From an uncultured Treponema sp. (GTDB lineage Bacteria > Spirochaetota > Spirochaetia > Treponematales > Treponemataceae), in the NCBI GenBank assembly GCA_910584475.1, contig CAJUBD010000004.1, positions 1 through 64,000 on the forward strand: a DNA stretch of 64,000 nt. The letters run 5' to 3'. Each line of letters opens with the position of its first letter. The stretch's first letter is position 1. Positions 25,741 through 33,414 of this stretch are shown piece after piece. Below the pieces are notes generated by a model. The model was not told where the DNA came from and ran no database searches. It saw nothing but the letters and a program-made list of their open reading frames with translations. A program made the translations under genes and the position numbers.

Positions 25741-26391
25741 TTAAAAATGGTATTTCATTCCGGCAGAAACCGAAACGATGTTTAGATAATCGTTGTTTTC
25801 AGGATGCTTTGTATACCATTGCGGCATATAGGTGAAAAATCCTTCTATTCCAGCCGACCAGTTTTCGTTTATGCGATAATAACAGCCCACGCCGCCGCGC
25901 AGGATGAAAGCCGGAAAAAATGTGTTGCTCAAATAATTTTCGATAGCCACTCCGACGTTGAGCGTAATTGGAATTTCAAATTTCTTTATCGCGGGCAAAA
26001 AAGTGGCGTTCGCCGTAATCGGAATGTAAGTATACATATTGTTTCCGATTGTCGGATTGTAGCCGAACGCAATTTCTCCGCCTACCGCCAGCCAAGAAGT
26101 GATGAATCGCCCGTAGCCTACGGTGATTTGTCCGCCGATTTTTATTTTTTCGCCAAAATTCAGCGGGAAATTTGGCATAATTCTAATGTTCAGATATTGA
26201 TCGCCTGGACCGTTTTGCCTATAGACAAAATCCGAGTCGTCTTCATAAATGTCCGCTTCGTCATCATCGATGTATTCATCGCCTTCATCGTCATAAGATT
26301 TGCCTTGCGCAAAAGAATTCACATTGAATGCGAAAAGCGAACAAAATGCAAGACTTGAGAAAACGAAAATCTTAAATTTTTTTGACATCAT
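25741..26391 (-). CDS. Outer-membrane beta-barrel protein
   Basis: A 216-residue secreted protein with a cleavable signal (MMSKKFKIFVFSSLAFCSLFAFNVNSFAQ), an acidic segment (about 30-55, DDEGDEYIDDDEADIYEDD), and alternating hydrophobic/polar strands ending in VSAGMKYHF with a C-terminal Phe, typical of outer-membrane barrels. The GGEIAFGYNP and GGVGCYYRINENWSAGIEGFF repeats are strand hairpins. About 8 strands are likely. First gene of a two-gene unit with the lipoprotein that follows. The Shine-Dalgarno is AGGA. Confidence 0.8.
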   Translation of the reverse strand: MMSKKFKIFVFSSLAFCSLFAFNVNSFAQGKSYDDEGDEYIDDDEADIYEDDSDFVYRQNGPGDQYLNIRIMPNFPLNFGEKIKIGGQITVGYGRFITSWLAVGGEIAFGYNPTIGNNMYTYIPITANATFLPAIKKFEIPITLNVGVAIENYLSNTFFPAFILRGGVGCYYRINENWSAGIEGFFTYMPQWYTKHPENNDYLNIVSVSAGMKYHF

Positions 26392-26438
26392 ATATCCTGT
26401 TTTTTACTTTTCCTTATCATATAGAAAAATGCATTATA

Positions 26439-26467
26439 ATATTATCGGTTTTTTCCTTTTTGTTCAA
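26439..26467 (-). promoter_or_regulatory. Promoter of the outer-membrane barrel operon
   Basis: Minus strand TTGAAC (26462-26467), 17 bases, TAATAT (26439-26444); predicted leader about 41 nt with an AGGA Shine-Dalgarno. Confidence 0.55.
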
Positions 26468-26872
26468 TAGACTCGTTCGGAAACTCTGTCAGTTTCTTTC
26501 TTGCTCTGACCACAAATATTGCAATACCGCGGTCTGCCAGAATTCGCGTTCGTAGAACTTAAGTTTCAAGACACATCTATTGTTAGAACAAGAAGAAGTG
26601 GATTGAAGTTACAATAAAAGCAAGTATTTAAAAGTTGCATTGAGAAATTACACAGCAGCAAATAGTTTTTTTTAAATTTCAACTAATCGGCGTTTTGATA
26701 TGCAAACTCAAAGTTAAAATTGTCGCGTGCGCTTTTCGTAAAAAGGTCAATGCGAAAAACCGGCAGCAAGTCGCAAGACTTGCGTAATATTTCAGTGGCA
26801 ATCAACATACCCCGACGAAGAGCATCGGGGTATTAAACCCTCTTGCGAATAAATAAACGGCTTCGCTGCGCA
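26468..26872. other. Gene-free stretch before aroA
   Basis: No gene recognised. It contains decayed pieces of the structured element (AAAGTTAAAATTGTCGCG near 26710) and a 9-bp hairpin ATACCCCGA/TCGGGGTAT (26807-26833). Confidence 0.4.
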
Positions 26873-26901
26873 TTTACTTTATTTGAAAAATCCGCTATAA
26901 T
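26873..26901 (+). promoter_or_regulatory. aroA promoter, predicted leaderless
   Basis: TTTACT (26873-26878), 17 bases, consensus TATAAT (26896-26901), then CTTGAT and the ATG at 26908. No Shine-Dalgarno. Confidence 0.65.
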
Positions 26902-26907
26902 CTTGAT

Positions 26908-28317
26908 ATGAGAATTTCTTCTTGCTCGCACAGACTTTCTGGCAGCATAACTGTTCCAGGCTCGAAAAGCCACACGATTCGCGCGCTCATTTTGTCTGCC
27001 TTGGCGGAAGGCACTTCACAGATTTTTAATCCGCTTTCAAGCGCGGATTGCCTGAGCGCGGCCAGAGCCGTTCCGCTTATCGGCGCAAAAATAGAATTTA
27101 CTTCGCCGCAAAAATGGCTCGTTTCAGGCGCGGGAAAAAACGCGCACCTTCCAAGCGATGTCGTGAACGTCGGGAACTCTGGCTCGCTTTTGTATTTTCT
27201 TTCGCCAGTTTGCGCCACGTTTGAAGGATGGAGCGTTTTTACTGGCGACCAAAGCATTCGGCAGAGGCCGGTTTTTCATGTCGTGGATGCGATTAGGCAA
27301 ATGGGCGCGAAGGCGGAATGCGCGATTCCGCAAAGCGAAAATTGCCCCCTCCTCATAAAGGGTCCAGCCGAAGGAAAAAATATCGTTCGCACGGAAGGCT
27401 CGATTTCAAGCCAATACATCACGGGAATGATGCTCGCGGCTTTGCGGATGAAAGGTACGCTTTGCATTGAATTGAGCGATCCGAAAGAAACGCCGTATCT
27501 GACGATGACAAAAATTTGGCTTGAATCTTTCGGCGCGAAAGTGGAAATGTCGGATGATTTTAAGCGGATTTCCGTTACCCCTCCCATCGAATTGCTAGCG
27601 CATGATTGCGTCATTCCAAGCGATTGGGAAGGAGTCGCATTTCCGCTAGTCGCCGCGATTTTAACTGACAGCGAAATCACGATTGAAAATGTGGATTTTT
27701 CGGGAAGCCAAGGCGACGAAAAAATTGTCGGCGTTTTAAAATCGCTCGGCGCGGACATCGAAGAAAACAAGTCGCTCTCGTCGCTTACAGTTCGTGGAGG
27801 AAAATTTTCAAGATTGAAAAATCGCGGAAGACTTTCCACGGAAAAAATCCCTGAAAAAATTTTGCGCGTGCCGATTTCGGATTTTCCCGATGCGATTTGC
27901 GCGCTCGCGGTGGCGGCGTGTTTTACAGAAGGCAAAGTGGTTTTCGAGGACGCTTCAGTTTGTCGTAGAAAAGAAACGGACAGAATAAAAGTTTTGAAAA
28001 ACGAATTGCAAAAACTCGGCGCGGATTTGGAAGACGGCGTGGACGAGCGCGGCAGGGATTTTTTGTCGGTGCGCGGAAACAGCCCTCTCGACGCCGACGG
28101 CTCTCCGAATGTAAAATTCAAATTGCATGGCGGAACGGTGGAAAGCTACGACGACCACAGAGTTGCGATGGCGCTCGCCTGCATGGGATTGGCTTTGCCG
28201 CCGCGCGAAAAAATCATCGTGAACGATGCTGAATGCGCCGCAGTTTCGTTTCCGAACTTTTATGATGAGATGAACAAACTCGGATGCGGATTTGAAGAAT
28301 GTCATGCTAGAATTTGA
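26908..28317 (+). CDS. aroA: 3-phosphoshikimate 1-carboxyvinyltransferase (EPSP synthase)
   Basis: A 469-residue EPSP synthase of the shikimate pathway, joining PEP to shikimate-3-phosphate. Motifs: PGSKSHTIRALILSALAEG (residues 17-35), NVGNSGSLLYFLSP (about 87), GDQSIRQRP, SSQYITGMMLAA, and late RRKETDRIKVLKNELQKLGA with DDHRVAMALA. It is about 40 residues longer than the E. coli enzyme, the extra lying mainly in loops. Canonical LFLGNAGT is replaced by VNVGNSGS, as in class II-like enzymes. The ATG lies 6 bases after a consensus TATAAT. Confidence 0.93.
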   Translation: MRISSCSHRLSGSITVPGSKSHTIRALILSALAEGTSQIFNPLSSADCLSAARAVPLIGAKIEFTSPQKWLVSGAGKNAHLPSDVVNVGNSGSLLYFLSPVCATFEGWSVFTGDQSIRQRPVFHVVDAIRQMGAKAECAIPQSENCPLLIKGPAEGKNIVRTEGSISSQYITGMMLAALRMKGTLCIELSDPKETPYLTMTKIWLESFGAKVEMSDDFKRISVTPPIELLAHDCVIPSDWEGVAFPLVAAILTDSEITIENVDFSGSQGDEKIVGVLKSLGADIEENKSLSSLTVRGGKFSRLKNRGRLSTEKIPEKILRVPISDFPDAICALAVAACFTEGKVVFEDASVCRRKETDRIKVLKNELQKLGADLEDGVDERGRDFLSVRGNSPLDADGSPNVKFKLHGGTVESYDDHRVAMALACMGLALPPREKIIVNDAECAAVSFPNFYDEMNKLGCGFEECHARI

Positions 28318-28329
28318 AAATGTTGACTC

Positions 28330-28506
28330 TTAAAGTTGACGGCTGGAATGTGTCGCAAGCCAAATGGTTTGCATCGCAAATCTTTGATTTGCTTACGAAT
28401 TTTTCGCTTTATTTATTTTTGCGAGAAACTCGTTTATTGCACATGTCTGCTTGCGCAGACGAAATTAAACTTTTTTAAAAGTTTAATTCATAAAGTAAGG
28501 AGTAAA
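28330..28506 (+). repeat. Structured element upstream of the MBL-fold gene
   Basis: P2-like GCGAG-AAA-CTCG, linker TTTATTGCACAT, P3 GTCTGC-ttGC-GCAGAC, P4 ATTAAACTTTT-tt-AAAAGTTTAAT, then GTAAGGAG before the ATG. The downstream frame stays open through it for 57 codons, probably by chance. Confidence 0.5.
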
Positions 28507-29073
28507 ATGAAAATTTATTCGCACTTGAATCTTTCAGGCTTTTCGAATTGCTATGTAATCGTGAACGAAAAAATTCACGAAGCCCTCATAGTGGATCCTG
28601 GAAAAATCACTACTTCGGTCATCAACACAATTGAAAAGGGCGGACACAAATTGGTGGGCATTCTCGTTTCGCACAATCACGGAAGCCATGTTCAAGGACT
28701 TGCTTCGCTTCGGAAAATCTACACGCCGAAAATTTATGCTGCCGACTGGGAAGTGGCGAAGAACGAAACGAACATCCTCAAAGATGACGGCGTTTTCAGT
28801 GCCGCCGATTTTGACATCGAATATTTTTCAATTTCTGGACATACCGCAGATTCCATGGTCTACAAAATCGGAAGCGTGATTTTTACGGGCGACTGCCTTT
28901 TGGCAGGAACAATCGGCTCTTCGAACACAATATTCTCCAGGCGGACTCTGATAAACAATATCAAGACGAAAATTCTTTCTCAATCCGATGAAACCGCGAT
29001 AATGCCGGGACACGGTCCGCCGACAACTGTCGGAACGGAGCGGCAGTTCAACGCATACTTGCGAGAAATCTGA
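28507..29073 (+). CDS. MBL-fold metallohydrolase with altered metal motif
   Basis: A 188-residue metallo-beta-lactamase fold protein of the glyoxalase II-like group. Metal positions: SHNHGSH (about 57-63), where the usual HxHxDH has Ser in place of Asp, then GHTADSM, the bridging Asp in FTGDCLLAG, and the final His in PGHGPPT. Loss of the Asp should weaken the second metal site. Such proteins hydrolyse thioesters or related substrates; this one is unassigned. The ATG at 28507 has AAGGAG upstream. It is followed after one base by the next gene. Confidence 0.85.
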   Translation: MKIYSHLNLSGFSNCYVIVNEKIHEALIVDPGKITTSVINTIEKGGHKLVGILVSHNHGSHVQGLASLRKIYTPKIYAADWEVAKNETNILKDDGVFSAADFDIEYFSISGHTADSMVYKIGSVIFTGDCLLAGTIGSSNTIFSRRTLINNIKTKILSQSDETAIMPGHGPPTTVGTERQFNAYLREI

Positions 29074-29074
29074 A

Positions 29075-29539
29075 ATGAACGCCATAAGATTAAATCCTTC
29101 CCAAACGCTGCGCCTTGTAAAAGAACGCGACGCTTTTTTTAAAGGGCGAAACGCGCGGCGTGTGGAATCGGAGAAAATATTTTTTACTTCGCCACTGATT
29201 CTTCCGTTTGAAGAAAATTTTTCGCGCGAAGATTTTCTTACTATAAAAGATTTTTGGATTTATAAAATCCAAAAATCCGCCTCCATGTTTTTTTTTCCAT
29301 GCAGAATAGAATGGCGGCGAAATCCAATTTCACTTGTCCTACCATGCGCGGTAAATCTCATCGAAGGCAAATTCAATTTAAAAAATTTTTTTGAAGCAAG
29401 AATGCTCGCTCAAAAATCAGATCACATTTTTTTCGATGAAAAAAATTTTTTGTTTCGCGCGACATCTTTTGAATTTTTCCGAGCGGAAATCACGGAAAAA
29501 TCTTGGCGTTTTTTTGACGCAATTTGGAAGAAAATTTAA
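29075..29539 (+). CDS. Hypothetical protein coupled to the MBL-fold gene
   Basis: A 154-residue protein with no recognised family. It is rich in Phe, Lys and Glu, has no signal peptide, and shows alternating short strands and helices (SLVLPCAVNLIEG then FNLKNFFEARMLAQ). Its ATG comes one base after the upstream TGA (TGAAATG), so translation is probably coupled. A T9 run at about 29286 is in frame here (MFFFP). Function unknown. Confidence 0.65.
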   Translation: MNAIRLNPSQTLRLVKERDAFFKGRNARRVESEKIFFTSPLILPFEENFSREDFLTIKDFWIYKIQKSASMFFFPCRIEWRRNPISLVLPCAVNLIEGKFNLKNFFEARMLAQKSDHIFFDEKNFLFRATSFEFFRAEITEKSWRFFDAIWKKI

Positions 29540-29568
29540 TTGTTTTTTTTGAATGCTTATGCTATAAT
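29540..29568 (+). promoter_or_regulatory. Orphan promoter-like site
   Basis: TTGTTT, 17 bases, TATAAT (29563-29568), followed by about 200 bases without a recognisable gene. A palindrome ATTTCCGTG-tcaag-CACGGAAAT lies downstream at 29673-29695. Confidence 0.4.
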
Positions 29569-29764
29569 CTAGACGAAGAAACGGATGAATTTTTGAAAAA
29601 TGTCATCTTCGAGTTTGACCCGAAGCTCTGAAAGATTTGTGATGTCGCGACCGGCAATATGTGGTGAAATAGATTTCCGTGTCAAGCACGGAAATGACGA
29701 GGTGTCGGCGGCGAATGACGCGGTGTCAGAATGGTGAATGTCGCGAAATTTGAAAAAGTAATGA

Positions 29765-30184
29765 ACGTTTAAAATCAGCAACTAAAATTGCGTTGCTGAT
29801 TTTAATACGAGTTTTACTTCGCGAAACTCGCGGATTTACTGCCATTTTTCACTTCGTTGCAAAATGGCAGTTTCAACAATTTCGGAAACTGAAGTTTCCT
29901 CAACTGTTGCAAATTAAGGAACATTTAGAATCAGCAACTAAAATTGCGTTGCTAATTTTAACTTCGAGTTTTGTTCCAAAACTCGCTTGTTTGTCATTGT
30001 CGGGCTTGACCCGACAATCTATTTTGTACTTGACCGCGCCGCAACAAGTTGCTCGCTTAGATGAAATTAAGTTCCTCGGAAGTTGTTCTCGCAACGAGCC
30101 GTAGGCGAAGTTTCTAGCGAACTTCCTGCGGACTTAGTTTTTAAGGAACGGATTTTCGTACTTGAAAATTGACGGAGAAAATTG
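29765..30184 (+). repeat. Two structured elements in tandem upstream of the Memo-like lipoprotein
   Basis: First copy: P1 AAAATCAGCAAC/GTTGCTGATTTT (29771-29782 with 29792-29803), P2 CGAGTTT/AAACTCG, linker GGATTTACTG, P3 CTGCCATTTT/AAAATGGCAG (29839-29870), P4 CAACA/TGTTG enclosing GGAAAC-tgaa-GTTTCC, then TTAAGGAAC. Second copy starts at about 29930 with P1 AGCAAC/GTTGCT and carries the palindromic module at 29996-30018. Together they fill the gap 29540-30184. Confidence 0.7.
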
Positions 30185-31099
30185 ATGAAAAACCATTCAA
30201 TGAAAAATTTGCTTTTTGGATTGGCAATAGCGTTTCTTCTTTTTTCTTGCGGAAAACCTCCCGCAAAATCTTCATTACAAAATTTGCAAAAAATTTTGAG
30301 TGAACAAAGAACCGTGCGCTTTCCGACTTGGCAAGAACGCGCTCTGATTTTGCCTGATACGCCCGACATTCCCGTCGAACAGCATCTTGCGGAAAACGAC
30401 ATGCCGTTTGCGGGGATTGTCAGCCATCATCTTTTGGCGTACAAATTCATCGACGAGTGGTTTTTTGAACTTGCCGAGCACAATCCAAAAATCAAAACTT
30501 TTATCGTCCTGTCGCCTTCGCATTGGAATTTGTCGCGGGCGGATTTTTCCATGACATCTGGCGCGTGGAATTGCGAAGGGAGTCTCCTTGAAACCGATGA
30601 AAAAACTCAAAAAATTTTGCTTGAAAAACTTGACGGAAAAATCGAGGACGATGTTTTTTTGTATGAACACGGAGTTTCTGCCATCGCGCCTTTTATCGCA
30701 AAATATTTTCCAAAAAGCAAAATCGTCGCAATCGCTTACGATTCGGAGTCGCCCGTAAATACAAAAATTGCGAAACGACTTTCTGCCGCGCTCGAATCAT
30801 TCGTCGCAAAAAAAGATTTTTTCATTTTGATTTCTTCGGATTTTTCGCATCACCATAATTTGGAAAGAACAAGGCAAAATGACAATGTGTCAAGAAAATT
30901 TTTTGCCGCGCCAAATCGCACGACATGGCAATTCGCGCTTTGCGACAATCCGTTTGCAATGTATGCGCTGACGCACGCGATGAATAAAAAATTTCAAGCC
31001 ATAATTCAGCGGAACACAAATTCATTCGAAATTTCGGGACAAGACAAAGATGACATTACAAGTTATTTCTTTTGCTATTTTGTGAAAAAGAAAGAATAA
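30185..31099 (+). CDS. Memo-family (AmmeMemoRadiSam system protein B-like) lipoprotein
   Basis: A 304-residue protein with an N-terminal lipoprotein signal (MKNHSMKNLLFGLAIAFLLFSC, lipobox LFSC) followed by a Memo domain. Conserved Memo metal-site regions are visible: GIVSHHLLAY (about 78), LSPSHWNLS (about 112) and SSDFSHH near residue 219. Memo proteins resemble nonheme iron dioxygenases; the bacterial role is unknown. A membrane-anchored, exported version is unusual and hints at an envelope role. The ATG at 30185 has CGGAG 7-8 bases upstream. Confidence 0.8.
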   Translation: MKNHSMKNLLFGLAIAFLLFSCGKPPAKSSLQNLQKILSEQRTVRFPTWQERALILPDTPDIPVEQHLAENDMPFAGIVSHHLLAYKFIDEWFFELAEHNPKIKTFIVLSPSHWNLSRADFSMTSGAWNCEGSLLETDEKTQKILLEKLDGKIEDDVFLYEHGVSAIAPFIAKYFPKSKIVAIAYDSESPVNTKIAKRLSAALESFVAKKDFFILISSDFSHHHNLERTRQNDNVSRKFFAAPNRTTWQFALCDNPFAMYALTHAMNKKFQAIIQRNTNSFEISGQDKDDITSYFFCYFVKKKE

Positions 31100-31339
31100 A
31101 TTTTTGCAAGTTTTCCATATAAATGAGACAAGATTTGAATTTCCAAAAAAATGACTTGAAATTGCGCAAACAATTTTCGCGCTATTCGGGAGAGAAAAAA
31201 GTTTCTTTGTAAAAAATATAGGCTATTATTTTGATAAGGTGGGATGCAAGAATTTCGCGAAAATTTTGTCTCAAAAAAAATTGTTTTTTAGCAAAATTTC
31301 GCCTGATTTTTTTGGGGATTTTTTGATAAAGTATTTCCC

Positions 31340-32178
31340 AACATTTAAATTAGACGGCTAAAATATTACGCAAGTCTTACGGCTTGTAACCTAGTTTTTT
31401 GCCTTATTTATTTTGCGAAAAGCCACTTGTTCGTCTTCATCGTGAGTTTGCTTAATTTTTAAGTTAAGGTTTAAAATTGTCGCCGGAAAAGTTGGCGACA
31501 GTTTTACTTTCGGGTTGCTGATTTTAATACGAGTTTGCTGCATAAGCTCGCTCGTTTGTCATTGTCGGGCTTGACCCGACAATCTATTTTGTACTTGTTC
31601 GCAACGCAACAAGTTGCTAACGCAGACGAAATTAAGTTTCTCGGAAACTGAAGTTTCCTGCGGACTTAATTTTAAGGAACGTTAAAAGTTTACGCTAAAA
31701 TGGCGCGTAAACTTTTAACTCGAGTTTTTTTTCAAAACTCGCCATTTACTACGACTTCTCATTTCATTGCGAAACGATGTTTTTAACATTCTCGGAAACT
31801 GAAGTTTCCTGCGATGTTAAAAAATAACGAACTTCAGATTTGAATAACCTCCATAAATCTACATTCCGCGTCAGTCTGTAAGGCGCGCAAGCCACGCTTC
31901 GTTTCGGGCTTGCCTTCGCGGTAGCGTGTGCCGGCGGGATAAACCAAAATCACTTCGCCGCGTTTTTTGTTTGCTGACGATTTCAAAAAATTCAAGTTTT
32001 TTCCTGCATTCTTTACGGTTGCTCGCGCCTAATAGTTGAGGGATAATTTTCTCATCAGAGTTTTCTTTGAAAACTCGTTTGTTCGCTGTCCGCCCGCAAA
32101 AAGTGCGATTGCGGACGAAATCAAGTTCTTCGAAATCTGTATATTTCTGCGGACTTAATTTTCAAAGGAGGTATCATA
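31340..32178 (+). repeat. Run of structured elements and palindromic modules
   Basis: At least two full copies and two partial ones in 840 bp. Best copy: P1 GTTAAAAGTTTACG/CGTAAACTTTTAAC (31681-31694 with 31706-31719, 14 bp), P2 CGAGTTTT...AAAACTCG (31721-31741), linker CCATTTACTAC, P4 TTTTTAACAT/ATGTTAAAAA enclosing GGAAAC-tgaa-GTTTCC. The palindromic module is at 31561-31583. The last copy ends in AAAGGAGG, the Shine-Dalgarno of the lipoprotein at 32179. An acyltransferase remnant is embedded at 31834-32028. Confidence 0.7.
31834..32028 (-). pseudogene. Remnant of a PlsC-like acyltransferase
   Basis: A 64-codon minus-strand frame reads ...TVKNAGKNLNFLKSS, then GEVILVYPAGTRYREGKPETKRGLR. 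That is the FPxGTR(S/Y)R motif III region of 1-acyl-glycerol-3-phosphate acyltransferases. A TAG directly precedes the fragment and there is no start codon, HxxxxD motif or C-terminal part, so it is a truncated leftover inside repeat-rich DNA. Confidence 0.65.
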
Positions 32179-32787
32179 TTGAGCAAAATGTTTTCAAAAG
32201 TTAAATTGGCTTTGTTTGTGGCGATTTGTGGAGCGGTAGTTTTTTGTGGGGGAGGGTGCAACGACTTTTCTGCAAAAGAATCGGTGGAGGCTGGCAGACC
32301 TGTCTTGGGAGGGGTAAGCGGTGAAGTTGGTGCTTTGCCATTCACACTTGCCGCACCAGAATACGATTGGAAGAGACCTAGCAACTCGTGGTCGCTTGGT
32401 GACACTTTGAATCTCGAAGGGAAAAAGTTAAAAGTGACTGTGACTGGAAAACATGCGAAGGCAAAGCCTGATGGTGGCATTGATGGTTTGAAATTCGTGA
32501 TGGTTGATGCGGACAGAAAGGAATCCACAGAGTACGCGTTGGGCTGGTTCGGTACGGAAGGCAAGGTGCTTGAAGGGATTTACGAGCCAAAAGACGGATC
32601 GGACACAAATTGGGAAACTGGAGTTACTACTCCACATAATTGCGATTTTAAGAAAATCGTTGCGTTGAAGTTTATTAACTATAGTTATGTTAATATTCCT
32701 GAAGGTCAGGATCATGCTTGGGACTGTGTGGAGGGAACTGGCGTTGAATTGACTGTCACTGATGTCAAGTTTGAAGTGATAGATTAA
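32179..32787 (+). CDS. Secreted lipoprotein, first of a surface-protein run
   Basis: A 202-residue lipoprotein: MSKMFSKVK, a hydrophobic core and a GGGC lipobox at about residue 32. The mature part is beta-rich (YDWKRPSNSWSLGDTLNLEG, KLKVTVTGKHAKA, KFVMVDADRKESTEYALGWFG) and resembles a jelly-roll or carbohydrate-binding module, but no family is claimed. The start is TTG at 32179, 8-9 bases after AAAGGAGG; the ATG at 32188 is too distant. It heads a unit with the next lipoprotein and two outer-membrane proteins. Confidence 0.7.
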   Translation: MSKMFSKVKLALFVAICGAVVFCGGGCNDFSAKESVEAGRPVLGGVSGEVGALPFTLAAPEYDWKRPSNSWSLGDTLNLEGKKLKVTVTGKHAKAKPDGGIDGLKFVMVDADRKESTEYALGWFGTEGKVLEGIYEPKDGSDTNWETGVTTPHNCDFKKIVALKFINYSYVNIPEGQDHAWDCVEGTGVELTVTDVKFEVID

Positions 32788-32813
32788 AAAAATTATAAAG
32801 GAGGTTTTTGTTT

Positions 32814-33353
32814 ATGAGGAAAATCATTTTGGCGATGTTTGTGTCGCTTGGTTTCTTCATCTTGTTCTCCTGTGGCGATGGAGAGATGCCTGATGACTCT
32901 TCACCAGTGACTGCAAAGGTCATCACGGCTGGCGCGGTATCCAACTCAGAGGACGTAGATTTTGACTACGAACATGTGCGTGGCTTTAAGGTTATCTTTT
33001 CGGGTGGCGTGCGCGAAGGCCAGATTACGCTCTATTCCAACGAAACGGCAAGTGCGGATACGGATTTTGCCAGTCTTCCGTTCGATGACATTACAATCGA
33101 TGAATGCGGTTACGACATCAAATGGTATTGGCGTTCTACTGACTGCTGGAAAGGATTGCCTATGTATTTTTCGTTTAATCGCAATGTGGACTTTACGAAA
33201 TTAGGTATCGTTGCCTTAACTTATGCGGCGAAAGCACCAGATTATAATTATCCATACTTTGTGATAACGCTTGTTGATAAGGACGGCAACGAAACGGAGG
33301 CGGATTCGAATAAGCAGCCCTACATCAAAATAGATGACATTGAAAAGTATTGA
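32814..33353 (+). CDS. Secreted lipoprotein, paralogue-like partner
   Basis: A 179-residue lipoprotein: MRKIILAMFVSLGFFILFSC (lipobox LFSC) then GDGEMPDDSS. Like its neighbour it has a beta-sandwich-type pattern (HVRGFKVIFSGGVREGQITLYSN, PYFVITLVDKDGNE) with spaced aromatics, possibly ligand-binding. The ATG at 32814 is nine bases from GGAGG; a TTG at 32808 is an alternative. It begins 26 bases after the first lipoprotein ends. Function unknown. Confidence 0.7.
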   Translation: MRKIILAMFVSLGFFILFSCGDGEMPDDSSPVTAKVITAGAVSNSEDVDFDYEHVRGFKVIFSGGVREGQITLYSNETASADTDFASLPFDDITIDECGYDIKWYWRSTDCWKGLPMYFSFNRNVDFTKLGIVALTYAAKAPDYNYPYFVITLVDKDGNETEADSNKQPYIKIDDIEKY

Positions 33354-33414
33354 TATAGAAATAAAATCGGCGCAGTTGTGCTGAGAATAAAGTTTAATTT
33401 ACGAGGAATGGAGT

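Noticed and set aside
29793..30104. Short ORFs reading SGLTRQS or VKPDN-type peptides in the palindromic repeats
   Set aside because: They are translations of a dispersed palindrome in several frames and positions, with no start signals or codon pattern of genes.
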